Source of the DNA: Nitrospiraceae bacterium
Lineage (GTDB): Bacteria > Nitrospirota > Nitrospiria > Nitrospirales > Nitrospiraceae
DNA length: 64,000 nucleotides
Reading direction: 5' to 3'
Assembly (NCBI GenBank): GCA_919902505.1
Contig: CAKKRE010000021.1
Coordinates: forward strand, 43,674-107,673
Within the stretch, counting starts at the first letter, position 1. Every line of letters begins with the position of its first letter. The notes beneath the pieces were generated by a model. The model made no database searches. It saw only the letters and a list, made by a program, of their open reading frames with translations, and was not told where the DNA came from. The position numbers and the translations under genes are program-made. Below, in pieces: positions 44,490-53,172 of the stretch.

Positions 44490-44717
44490 ATGTCGGCCTC
44501 CCTCCTTGATAATCCCGCGCCCTTCCGCGGGAGTGGTTAAAAAGCGTGGTCGTGTGACCGGCCTCCGTCAGGCAGGACCCCGGCTCCTCCGGCCTCTCCT
44601 TTTTCCCTCCACGAAACGCTCCCAAAAGGAAAAAGGGCTGGTGAAGGATGTCCTCAAAGTTCGAGGGAGCAGGTCATTCGGAGGCCGGTCCTAATCACCC
44701 GCACCTTCACCAGCACT
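44490..44717 (-). ncRNA. structured mRNA leader of the multicopper oxidase (candidate cis-regulator)
   Basis: The expected transcript has a ~228-base leader. Inverted pairs are CTGGTGAAGG (44704-44713) with CCTTCACCAG (44638-44647), GACCGGCCTCCG (44679-44690) with CGGAGGCCGGTC (44556-44567), CCTTTTTCC with GGAAAAAGG (44598-44636), and CCCGCG with CGCGGG just before the ribosome site. The first two pairs interleave, so they form either a pseudoknot or alternative states. It does not match a riboswitch class I know. Confidence 0.5.
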
Positions 44718-44728
44718 GCGGCTACAAC

Positions 44729-44743
44729 GCAATTGATGTGCCC
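44729..44743 (-). promoter_or_regulatory. sigma-54 promoter of the multicopper oxidase
   Basis: On the minus strand the sequence GGGCACATCAATTGC matches TGGCAC-N5-TTGC with only the first base different and exact -24/-12 spacing. The oxidase start is 240 bp downstream. A sigma-54 activator gene lies immediately upstream. Confidence 0.78.
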
Positions 44744-44849
44744 ACTAGTGGAATTTCTCACTCACAGGATTTTGCACGCGTTATGAAGGTGTTAGGCAAT
44801 GATGTAGGAAAAATTAACCGGGCGTGAAATGCCACAGTTTTCCAGACGA

Positions 44850-44910
44850 TTAGACAGCACACCTCGATACCGACATGAACACTTAAAATACAACTACTTA
44901 GACTGTCTAA
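44850..44910. promoter_or_regulatory. candidate enhancer sites for the sigma-54 activator
   Basis: A perfect palindrome TTAGAC-T-GTCTAA lies at 44898-44910 and a half site TTAGACAG at 44850-44857, about 110-170 bp upstream of the -24 element, the usual distance for NtrC-type enhancers. Confidence 0.6.
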
Positions 44911-44923
44911 ATAGATGGACATC

Positions 44924-44935
44924 AAATCATGATTT
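44924..44935. promoter_or_regulatory. palindrome AAATCATGATTT upstream of the oxidase promoter
   Basis: A perfect 12 bp palindrome, unlike the TTAGAC site, in an AT-rich patch between activator gene and promoter. It may bind a second regulator or belong to the enhancer. Confidence 0.35.
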
Positions 44936-45065
44936 TTGGGGCAATACGGGACAGCCACCTCGCTCCACGGTTGCGAAAGGAAGAGTCATCGGACTGATTC
45001 TGAAGAGGATTTGAATGGATGCAGGGAGCGGATGAGGGACCTGAAGCCAGGCTCTCTTGTCCGAA

Positions 45066-46469
45066 CTACTGAATGCCGAGCTCGTGCAGCTTGTTGTAGA
45101 GACTGGCCCGACTGATTTTGAGCACACGGGCCGCTTGCACTCGATTCCCGGAGGTCTGCTGCAATGCCTGCAGGATACGAGCCCGCTCGGCCTGTCGCGC
45201 CGCGCCCCGGCCGACCGTCCTGAGGTCGGTATCCTGAGGGTGACTCCCCAGTTCGACCAGATCCGCACAGGTCAGCTCCGTATGGGTCGTGGTCACCACG
45301 GCTCGCTCGATATAATGCTGCAGCTCACGAACATTCCCGGGCCAGGGCGCAGCGGTCAAGGCACGCATGGCCTCTTCGCTCACCTGACGCAGGTCCTGCC
45401 GATGCCGCTGGCAGGAGTCGGCAATAAATTTTTCGACCAAGAGGGGAATGTCCACCCTTCGGTCACGGAGCGGAGGCAAATGAACAGGCAACACGGCCAG
45501 CCGATAGTAGAGGTCCTGACGAAACGCCTTCGCCTTGACCAAATCGGTCAGATCCTTGTTGGTGGCAGAAATGACACGGACATCGATCTTGACCGGCTGC
45601 GTCCCGCCGACTCGCTTAATCTCGCCTTCTTGCAAGACGCGAAGAAGTTTAGCCTGGAAGGTCGGAGAGGTATCGGCAATCTCATCCAGAAAGATCGTGC
45701 CACCGTCGGCCTCTTCGAACAGACCGGGCTTGGCCCCGGCCGCTCCGGTAAAGGCGCCTTTGACATGGCCGAACAGCTCACTCTCCAGCAACGTTTCCGG
45801 GAGCGCCCCGCAATCGACCACCACAAACGGCTTGTCGCGACGGTAGCTCGTCTGGTGAATAGTCCGGGCCACGAGTTCCTTTCCCGTGCCGCTTTCACCC
45901 TGGATCAACACCGTGGCCGAACTGTCGGCCACCAACCGGATCATTTCAAACAGCTGATTCATGGCCGGACTCGCACCGACCAGATCGCCCAATCTCGATT
46001 CGGTCCGTTCCGGACGCGATCGGCCAGGCCTTTGCTGCGACAGCGCCGCTGGAATACTGAGCGGCTCCGACCGCTTGTGAAACAGCACGAGGACCGAGGC
46101 CACTTCTCCTGTCGAGGAGACGAGCGGAAACGCCTGGTGCATGCCGCAGGCAGTCCCATCGCCCGACGTGTTGCAGGAGACCGTGAGTACTTCCCCCGTC
46201 TTAAAAACCGACTCAGCCGGACAGGTCCCGCAGGGGTCTGTCATTTGAACGAAGGACTGAAAACACTTGGCCGGCTTGGCGACCGCAGACGGCTCGCCGG
46301 AGTGCGCCCACGCGGCGTCATTGGCATAGACCACGTTGAGTTCTCGATCTATCACGGCGACGCGGTCCGTCAGCCCGTCAGCCAATTGCTTCAACGCTTC
46401 CAAACGAGCGGCCAAAATCGGATCGGCGAAGGGGGAAAGGGGCGTTACCTGTGAGTGAGATCCGGCCAT
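45066..46469 (-). CDS. sigma-54 activator with Cys-rich PAS sensor
   Basis: 467 residues from the ATG at 46469 (GGAG seven bases upstream). An N-terminal PAS domain ([20 protein letters not shown]) contains CFQSF, DPCGTC and [14 protein letters not shown], six cysteines that could hold a metal, haem or Fe-S cluster. The AAA+ domain has Walker A GESGTGKE, the sigma-54 contact loop GAFTGA in [15 protein letters not shown], and Walker [11 protein letters not shown] Fis-type helix-turn-helix ([20 protein letters not shown]) ends the protein. It probably activates the oxidase promoter directly downstream, sensing redox state or metal without a kinase. Confidence 0.88.
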   Translation of the reverse strand: MAGSHSQVTPLSPFADPILAARLEALKQLADGLTDRVAVIDRELNVVYANDAAWAHSGEPSAVAKPAKCFQSFVQMTDPCGTCPAESVFKTGEVLTVSCNTSGDGTACGMHQAFPLVSSTGEVASVLVLFHKRSEPLSIPAALSQQRPGRSRPERTESRLGDLVGASPAMNQLFEMIRLVADSSATVLIQGESGTGKELVARTIHQTSYRRDKPFVVVDCGALPETLLESELFGHVKGAFTGAAGAKPGLFEEADGGTIFLDEIADTSPTFQAKLLRVLQEGEIKRVGGTQPVKIDVRVISATNKDLTDLVKAKAFRQDLYYRLAVLPVHLPPLRDRRVDIPLLVEKFIADSCQRHRQDLRQVSEEAMRALTAAPWPGNVRELQHYIERAVVTTTHTELTCADLVELGSHPQDTDLRTVGRGAARQAERARILQALQQTSGNRVQAARVLKISRASLYNKLHELGIQ

Positions 46470-46500
46470 CTCATCACTCCTCATTTCTATGGGAACCACG

Positions 46501-46583
46501 AGGGGCCTTTCTACACTGTAGAGGCCCTATTTGTACTACGCCCACGACTACGAAGACAACCCTCCCCCCTTGGGGGAGACCTC
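46501..46583. terminator. two hairpins between receiver and activator genes
   Basis: One hairpin is ggggcctttctac against gtagaggccc (46502-46528); the other is CTCCCCC around AA against GGGGGAG (46562-46578). They lie after the receiver gene on the minus strand. A clear U-run is missing, so termination is tentative. Confidence 0.4.
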
Positions 46584-46610
46584 GCGAAAACACGTATCAA
46601 CCGCCCATGT

Positions 46611-47015
46611 TCAGTGCAGCAGTCCATCCTCTGGCCGGCCTCCGGGATGTTGCAGGAGTTGCTTGACCGTCGCTTTGAGCTCCGATAGCCTGACCGGCTT
46701 GTCGAAGTAGGCCGTCGCGCCGTTCTTTATCGCCTCGTCCTTGGTCTGGGCATCACCAAAGGCGGTCATGACGATAATCGGACAACCGGGCACACAGCTT
46801 CTCAATCGATGGACATAGTCGAAACCGCCGGCCGGCATTTTCAAGTCGGTCACGATCAGATCGGGAGCCGCTCGTATGACCGCAGCCAGCCCCTCTTCCC
46901 CGTTGCTGGCCTCGCGCAATTGGTATCCCTCTCCCCACAGCTCATCGCAGAGCAAGCTCCGCATATCCTTATCGTCTTCCACCACCAGTAATACGGCTGG
47001 TGTTCGACTGTCCAC
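46611..47015 (-). CDS. stand-alone response-regulator receiver domain
   Basis: 134 residues, started at the GTG at 47015 behind GAGGG; an ATG at 47042 has no ribosome site. The phospho-acceptor region is LLVVEDDKD ... LIVTDLKMP, with MTAFGD and the Lys in FDKPV. There is no output domain. Its first part (EDDKDMRSLLCDELWGEGYQ) closely resembles the receiver of the NtrC-type gene at 50060, so it probably arose by duplication and may share the kinase between them. Confidence 0.82.
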   Translation of the reverse strand: MDSRTPAVLLVVEDDKDMRSLLCDELWGEGYQLREASNGEEGLAAVIRAAPDLIVTDLKMPAGGFDYVHRLRSCVPGCPIIVMTAFGDAQTKDEAIKNGATAYFDKPVRLSELKATVKQLLQHPGGRPEDGLLH

Positions 47016-47222
47016 GTTCGAACCCTCGGAATAGGTCACCATGGGGACAACACAACGCAAACCATGTGCCACTCGCGCCGGCGCGTGAAAGCGAGCAACT
47101 CCTTGTATTCACTGGACAACTGGACGCGAAGGTTTTTCCAACCAGTAGGTGCATGAACCGGCCTCTGGCGAGAAAGACCCCACCCTCTGAAAAAGCCCTG
47201 TCCCGAAGCGCCACAACGGGAC

Positions 47223-47338
47223 GAGCAGAGCGTATGGCGAATAGCCGATGGCGTATGGCACGAGCGAAGAAAAGAGTCCAACCATTCCCAAGGGCTGTTC
47301 AATCCCAGCCATAAGCTAGATGCCATACGCTATCAGCT
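47223..47338. repeat. R1 palindromic repeat after the kinase gene
   Basis: The left arm gcgtatggcacgagcgaaga and right arm agccataagctagatgccat form an inverted pair related to 26118 and 53031. Its edge supplies the TGA stop of the kinase gene (tatcagct read on the minus strand). Confidence 0.65.
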
Positions 47339-50023
47339 CTTGTCTATCGGTAGGCAAACGGTGAAGGTCGTCCCCCGCTCAGGTTCACTCTCCACCTCGA
47401 TCGTTCCGCTGTGTTCCTCAATGATGCCCTTCACCACCGTCAGACCTAACCCGGTTCCCTTCCCGAACTCCTTGGTGGTGAAAAACGGGTCGAACACCTT
47501 GGCGATCACGTCCCGGGGCATCCCGTGACCGGTATCCGCCACCGACAACCGGACCATGTCTCGGTCCGGCGCCAGTGCCAGCTTCAAGACCCCTCCCCCG
47601 GGCATCGCATGGATCGCATTCATCACCAGGTTGATCAGGACCTGACTCATCTGATCGGCATCGGCATGCACCAACGGGCAGGCGTCGGCGAACGAGGTTT
47701 CCACGCGGATGTTGCTGTGAGACAGGCGTTCCTGGAAAATTTCCAGGTTGTCCTCGATGGTCTGGCGCAAGTCCAAGGCGCGGTGCTCGACCGGACGTCG
47801 CCGGGCAAACGCCAGCAACTGATTCATCACCCGCGTAATTCGCTCGACCTGACTGACGATAGTTTGAAGCCCCTTCCTGACCGGCTCCTCCTTCGTTCGC
47901 TCCATCAGATATTCGGCCCGGCCCAAAATGACGTTCATGGGTGTGCCGATCTCATGCGCCATGCCGGATGCCACGGTTCCCAGTTCGGCCACGCGCTCCG
48001 TCCGACGGAGTTGCGCCTGCAGGCGCTTCCGCTCCGTGATGTCGCTGGCGATGCCGTCGATCCGCAACGGACGGCCTTCGGCATCCTTGATGACCCGCCC
48101 GCGGTCATGCAGCCAACGCAGGTCGCCGTCGAGCCTGACGATGCGATACTCCACATCGAACTCCCCCATGGTCAAGAGGGCCTGTCTCGCCTGTTCCGCA
48201 ATCACGCGATCGTCGGGATGAACGACCTCCAGCCATAACGAGGGCCGGGCCAAAAACGCGTCGGTCGGGCGTCCATAGATCTCCAGCACAGACGGACTGA
48301 CATAAAACAGCGTGGACAGATCCAGCGACGACGACCAGATCACGTCCTCCATCGCCCCCAATAAACTTTGAAGCCGCTCTTCACTCTCCCGCAACTTCTG
48401 CTCGGCCGCTTTGCGCATCGAAATATCCCGCAAGACGACCAGTATGCCGAACCCCTCTTCATCCTGGAACCGGGCGGCCCTGACAGCCACATCCACGCTC
48501 ACCCCGTCCAACCGCACGATCTTTTCCTCGACCTCAGGCACCGTGTTACCGGGCTCCAGGAGATGCCGGATCCGTTCACCGATCAACTCGTGGTAGTCGG
48601 GATGCGCCAGGTCGTACAGCGACTTGCCGAGAATCTCCTCTCCCGACCGGGCCCCGAACAACCGAAGGCCCTGTTCGTTGGTAAAGATGATCCGGTTCTC
48701 CCGGTTAACCAGGATGGCATCCGGCAAGACCGCCAACAGCCGGCGATACCGGTCTTCGCTTTGGCGCAGCAACGCCTCGGCCTTTTTCCACTCGGTCACA
48801 TCGCGCGTCACACCCAAAACCGCCGTAATGGTGCCATCGGCTGATCGCAGAGGCACCACATGCATATCCAGCCACCGGTGAGTCCCCAGAAGACCGACCA
48901 TCTGAAACTCCAATCGCCCCGCTTCCCCTCGCCCTGCCTTACGGACCAGCTCACGGTAGATCGTTCGAAACTCGGCGGTGACCAGATGGCACACATCCCG
49001 TCCGATGATGTCGGCACTGCTCATCACCTCGATCATGGCAAGGCCTGCGGCGTTGATGGTCCGGACGGTTCCATCCAGGTTGAGCAGTTTCACACATTCG
49101 GGCTCGGTCTCAATAATCGCCCGTAACAGGGCCTCGCGTTCCGCCAGCTCCTGTTCGAGCCGTTTGCGTTCGGTAATATCGCGGAGGATGACGGTGTAAT
49201 ACCGCGTCCCTTCCACCGCGATCTGCGAGATCGCGGCTTCGATCGGAAATTCCTCTCCGTCGGCCCGGACCCCCATCACCATGCCCAGCGCGCCCATTTG
49301 GCGCGTCGTGATACCGGAACGGCCGAACGCCCGGATATGCTCATCATGGGCGCTGCGGAAACGCTCGGGAAGCAGTCGATCCAGCGGCCGTCCCAACACT
49401 TCCTCGGCGCTCCACTGAAACATCTTTGCAGCCGCCTGATTGAACAGCACGATCTTGTGCCCTTCGTCGATGGTGATAATGGCATCCATGGCCGAGCGAA
49501 TGATGCCTTCAAAGCGCAGTTTCTCCCCCTGCATTTCTGCTTCAGCACGACGTTGTCCCGCCTCGGCACCCACCACCGCCGCTTCAGCCCGGATACGCGC
49601 TTCCGCCGCTAGAGCCTCTGCGGCCTCAGTTTGATGTGGCTCAGCCCGCGCGGTCGTGAGTGCCTGAGACATCCGGCCGGGACCCACGTCCGGCCTATCC
49701 GGACTAAGCGGGCGACCGGTCACCAATGCAGCCACGGCCCCCATGATCCCGATGCCCAGCAGACGATTGAGCCATGAGGAAAGCGGCAGAGAGCCGGCGG
49801 AGGACGCAAGAGGGCCGATCAGCGCCAGCAACGCCACCAGCCCCATAAAATAGCGGGAAACCTGCCCGAGTGAGGAAGCCGCGATCAGAATGAACGGAAT
49901 CGCATAGAGCAGCCACAGGTCGATCCCGGCGGGCGCCGACAGATCCAGGACGAAGATCCCGACCGTCAGCAGCAATGGAACGCCGTATTCAAACCGCGGA
50001 GATTTCTGATGAAGGGGCTGCAC
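47333..50023 (-). CDS. membrane histidine kinase with four PAS domains
   Basis: 896 residues from a GTG at 50023 with GGGAG upstream. Residues ~12-100 are three to four short helices without a large outer loop. Four PAS domains follow, at about residues 185, 310, 430 and 555. The HisKA box is SGMAHEIGTPMNVILGR, with the phospho-His in AHEIGTP. ATP-binding boxes are NLVMNAIHAM, VADTGHGMP and GKGTGLGLTVV. It lies between the NtrC-type regulator and the lone receiver, its likely partners. Confidence 0.9.
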   Translation of the reverse strand: MQPLHQKSPRFEYGVPLLLTVGIFVLDLSAPAGIDLWLLYAIPFILIAASSLGQVSRYFMGLVALLALIGPLASSAGSLPLSSWLNRLLGIGIMGAVAALVTGRPLSPDRPDVGPGRMSQALTTARAEPHQTEAAEALAAEARIRAEAAVVGAEAGQRRAEAEMQGEKLRFEGIIRSAMDAIITIDEGHKIVLFNQAAAKMFQWSAEEVLGRPLDRLLPERFRSAHDEHIRAFGRSGITTRQMGALGMVMGVRADGEEFPIEAAISQIAVEGTRYYTVILRDITERKRLEQELAEREALLRAIIETEPECVKLLNLDGTVRTINAAGLAMIEVMSSADIIGRDVCHLVTAEFRTIYRELVRKAGRGEAGRLEFQMVGLLGTHRWLDMHVVPLRSADGTITAVLGVTRDVTEWKKAEALLRQSEDRYRRLLAVLPDAILVNRENRIIFTNEQGLRLFGARSGEEILGKSLYDLAHPDYHELIGERIRHLLEPGNTVPEVEEKIVRLDGVSVDVAVRAARFQDEEGFGILVVLRDISMRKAAEQKLRESEERLQSLLGAMEDVIWSSSLDLSTLFYVSPSVLEIYGRPTDAFLARPSLWLEVVHPDDRVIAEQARQALLTMGEFDVEYRIVRLDGDLRWLHDRGRVIKDAEGRPLRIDGIASDITERKRLQAQLRRTERVAELGTVASGMAHEIGTPMNVILGRAEYLMERTKEEPVRKGLQTIVSQVERITRVMNQLLAFARRRPVEHRALDLRQTIEDNLEIFQERLSHSNIRVETSFADACPLVHADADQMSQVLINLVMNAIHAMPGGGVLKLALAPDRDMVRLSVADTGHGMPRDVIAKVFDPFFTTKEFGKGTGLGLTVVKGIIEEHSGTIEVESEPERGTTFTVCLPIDKS

Positions 50024-50059
50024 GCCGATGGCTCCCAGCGCGAGGGTGAGACGGTGAAG

Positions 50060-51439
50060 CTACGCGTCTGAGTGTGGTTTGCCTTCGATTTCAGCGAGTT
50101 TCCGGTACAGAGTCTTCCGGTCGATACCCAGGACATGCGCGGCCTGATACTTGTTGCCGCCCGTCTTTTCCAAAATTTTCACGATGTACTCTTTTTCCAC
50201 TTCGTGCAACGGCAGGGTGCGTTCCGCGGCTTCATCGAGAATCCGGCGATCGCCTCGGGAGCCTTGCACCTGCACCGGCAAGTCGTCCGCGCCGATCATG
50301 TCCCCATGGCTCAGCGTGACGGCCCGCTCAATGACGTTCTCCAACTCCCGCACATTCCCCGGCCAGGCGTAGTCGGCCAGCATGGCGAGAGCCGATTCGC
50401 TGATCCCCTTGACCTGTTTGCCTCTGCTGCCGGCGCACTTCTTCAAGAACGCATCCACGAGAATCGGAATATCCTCCCGACGTTCGCGCAGCGGGGGGAG
50501 CCGCAACTCGATCACATTGAGGCGATAGTAGAAATCTTCGCGGAATCGCTTATTCTTCACTTCTTCGGCAAGGTTCAAGTTCGTGGCGGCGATAATACGC
50601 ACGTCCACGGGAATAGACTTGGTCGCCCCCACGCGACGGATTTCCCGTTCCTGAATGGCGCGCAGGAGTTTTGCCTGGAGCATGAGCGGAAGTTCGCTGA
50701 TTTCATCCAGAAACAACGTGCCCTTTTGTGCCTCTTCAAAGAGCCCGCGCTTGTCCATTTTGGCATCTGTAAACGAGCCGCGCATGTGCCCGAAGAGTTC
50801 ACTTTCCAGCAATTGTTCAGGGATCGCGGCGCAGTTCACCGGGACAAACGGCGCATCCCGCCGGTCGCTGTTGTAATGAATGGCCTTGGCGACCAGTTCT
50901 TTCCCCGTCCCGCTCTCTCCCGTGATCAACACGTTGGTCGGACTGTCGGCCACGCGTCGAATCAGATCGAAGACCGCCTGCATCGGCTTGCTCTTACCGA
51001 GAATCTGATGAAAGCTGTACTCCTTATGCACCTCTTTCCGCAGCCGGCTGACTTCGCGCCGGAGCGCCGCTTCCCGAATCGCGCGCTCGACCACCCGCAC
51101 CAGTTCCTCGGTTTTCACCGGTTTGGTCAGATAGTCGCTGGCGCCATGCCGGATTGCCTCGACCGCCGTCTCCACAGATCCGAAGGCCGTCATCAGGATC
51201 ACGCCGATATCGGGATAGCGGTGCTTCACCTCCGCCAACAACTCGGTACCTAACATACCTTTCATGCGGAGGTCGGTCAGGACCACGGCATAGTCTTCCT
51301 CGCTCAGCCGCTGAAGCGCGTCGGCACCGCTGCCGACGCCCGTGCATTGATGCCCGCGGCCCTGCAAGACATCGCACAGCAGGCTGCGCATGTCGGCATC
51401 ATCGTCGACCACCAAGACCGCGCCCCATTCCTCAGTCAT
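50060..51439 (-). CDS. NtrC-type response regulator with altered GAFTGA loop
   Basis: 459 residues: receiver (VLVVDDDADM, Asp in VVLTDLRMKG), AAA+ domain ([17 protein letters not shown]) and a Fis-type DNA-binding end (NKYQAAHVLGIDRKTLYRKL). The loop that contacts sigma-54 reads GSFTDA (GHMRGSFTDAKMD) where the consensus is GAFTGA, so activation may be weak or changed. It is the first gene of the kinase operon, 36 bp before the kinase start. Confidence 0.9.
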   Translation of the reverse strand: MTEEWGAVLVVDDDADMRSLLCDVLQGRGHQCTGVGSGADALQRLSEEDYAVVLTDLRMKGMLGTELLAEVKHRYPDIGVILMTAFGSVETAVEAIRHGASDYLTKPVKTEELVRVVERAIREAALRREVSRLRKEVHKEYSFHQILGKSKPMQAVFDLIRRVADSPTNVLITGESGTGKELVAKAIHYNSDRRDAPFVPVNCAAIPEQLLESELFGHMRGSFTDAKMDKRGLFEEAQKGTLFLDEISELPLMLQAKLLRAIQEREIRRVGATKSIPVDVRIIAATNLNLAEEVKNKRFREDFYYRLNVIELRLPPLRERREDIPILVDAFLKKCAGSRGKQVKGISESALAMLADYAWPGNVRELENVIERAVTLSHGDMIGADDLPVQVQGSRGDRRILDEAAERTLPLHEVEKEYIVKILEKTGGNKYQAAHVLGIDRKTLYRKLAEIEGKPHSDA

Positions 51440-51700
51440 ACAGCTCCCTCACGTGCTCCTCTCATCGGACCGGCTCTCCAGCGAGTGCGCGCACAGCCTA
51501 ATCGGCTTACTCCCGAGCGGTCAAGGGGCGTCCTGCCGCAGGTCATTGCCGCCTGCTGTCGCGAAATGCCCCAGCGTCACTCGCAGACCAATCTTCGAGC
51601 CACCACGCCTATGAGGCGAGCACGCCACTTCATCGAGTTGTGGCCCCATTCCTCAACGGCACTTCTCTTGCGTCTTCCCTGGCGAGACGGGAGGTCGTTG

Positions 51701-53020
51701 ATGGCAGCAGATCACTCGGAACAGGACCCGCGGCAAACCACCCGCCCGGCACCGGTCATGCTGGCTCCCGTTCCGGTAGTGCAAGGTCAGGGCCATGATC
51801 AGGTTCCTGTCAGAGTCGGCGCGAGCCCCCTTCCTGACAGAAAGCGACGGGTGCCGCTCCTACTCGCGACGGTGGGACTTCTGGCGATCCTGGCTCTTGG
51901 ATTGTGGCATTGGTGGTCCAATGACCCGGTTGCCGGTCGCTATAAGACCCTCCCCGTCGACCGTGGCCCGATCACCTCGCTGGTCACAGCCACGGGAGCC
52001 GTGAACCCCGTCATCTCAGTGCAGGTCGGCAGTCAGGTTTCCGGCAAGATCGCGAAAATCTACGCCGACTTTAACTCCATCGTGCGGGAAGGCCAGGTCC
52101 TCGCCTCCATCGACCAGAAACCCTATCAAGCCAAGGTCAGCCAGGCCAAAGCCGCCCTCAAAAGCGCCAAAGCCACATTGGCCAAAGCCCGGAACATGCT
52201 CGCGCAGAGGACACTCGAACTCGATCGCATGGCGGCGCTGCGGGAGCAACAATTCGTCGCCCAGTCGGATCTGGATCTGTCGAGAACCAACTATCGCGAT
52301 GCCGAAGCACAGGTGGATCTGTCTCAGGCACAAGTCGACCAAGCCAAGGCCACCCTCTCTTCTGCGGAATTGGACCTGGGCTACACCACGATTATTTCGC
52401 CGGTCAACGGCACCGTCGTCTCCCGTAACGTGGAGGAAGGGCAGACGGTCGTCGCCAGCTTTCAAACCCCGACCCTCTTCGTGATCGCCCAGGACCTCAC
52501 CCGCATGCAGGTCATCGCCAATGTCAGCGAATCGGATATCGGCGGCGTCAGCGAGGGCACCTCCGCCGACTTTCGTGTGGATGCGTACCCGCGTGAGTTT
52601 TTTCACGGGGTCGTGACGCAGGTCCGGAATGCTCCGGTCAGCATCCAAAATGTGGTCACCTACGACGTGATCATCTCCGTCGAAAACCCCGAGCTCAAAC
52701 TCAAACCCGGCATGACGGCCAACATCACCATCGTGACGGCGCGCAACGAAGATGCGCTCCGTGCCCCCAACGCGGCCTTACGATTTCGTATGCCCGGCGT
52801 GCCGGTGGATCGCAAGACGGCGCAGCTGTGGGTGCTGGAGCCAACAGGTCGTGTGCGGGCGGCACCGATCAGCACGGGTATTGCCGACTCGCTGTTCACA
52901 GAAATTACGACCGGCGAGGCGCGCGAGGGCGATGCCGCCATCGTGGGGATTGCGTCGGCAGAAGACAGCGCCCAGGAGAAACTCCCGCCTGGCTTTGAGT
53001 TCGGGCCGAAGATCAGGTAG
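51701..53020 (+). CDS. macA: MacA-like periplasmic adaptor protein
   Basis: 439 residues from the ATG at 51701, with GGGAGG upstream; the track start at 51347 runs through the opposite gene. A single N-terminal helix (LLLATVGLLAILALGLW) follows a basic stretch. Domains are a barrel-sandwich hybrid (SVQVGSQVSGKIAKIYADFN), a long coiled-coil hairpin (residues ~95-190), beta-barrel and a membrane-proximal domain. The SVQVGSQVSG stretch is typical of MacA, the adaptor of ABC-type MacB pumps. The permease gene follows after an R1 repeat. Confidence 0.85.
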   Translation: MAADHSEQDPRQTTRPAPVMLAPVPVVQGQGHDQVPVRVGASPLPDRKRRVPLLLATVGLLAILALGLWHWWSNDPVAGRYKTLPVDRGPITSLVTATGAVNPVISVQVGSQVSGKIAKIYADFNSIVREGQVLASIDQKPYQAKVSQAKAALKSAKATLAKARNMLAQRTLELDRMAALREQQFVAQSDLDLSRTNYRDAEAQVDLSQAQVDQAKATLSSAELDLGYTTIISPVNGTVVSRNVEEGQTVVASFQTPTLFVIAQDLTRMQVIANVSESDIGGVSEGTSADFRVDAYPREFFHGVVTQVRNAPVSIQNVVTYDVIISVENPELKLKPGMTANITIVTARNEDALRAPNAALRFRMPGVPVDRKTAQLWVLEPTGRVRAAPISTGIADSLFTEITTGEAREGDAAIVGIASAEDSAQEKLPPGFEFGPKIR

Positions 53021-53030
53021 AAGCGGAGCT

Positions 53031-53161
53031 GATAGCTCATGGCCTATGGCGTATAGCACGAGTGAAGAACCTGTATTTTCCGGACCATACGTTATGGGGT
53101 AGCTGCCAACAGCTCTTCGCATTGCTTATGCCATAGGCTACCAGCCATACGCGATAAGCTT
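53031..53161. repeat. R1 palindromic repeat between macA and macB-like genes
   Basis: Left arm gctgatagctcatggcctat and right arm gccataggctaccagccata are inverted. The stretch GCGTATAGCACGAGTGAAGA matches the 47.25 kb copy with two differences. Confidence 0.7.
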
Positions 53162-53172
53162 TCACAAGTTCT

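Noticed and set aside
44490-44717. Known riboswitch (for example the manganese yybP-ykoY type)
   Set aside because: None of the conserved core sequences of that class could be found; only pairing potential was seen.
47011-47035. GGTTCGAAC, as in a tRNA T-arm
   Set aside because: The flanking bases do not form a T-stem and no acceptor or anticodon arm follows.
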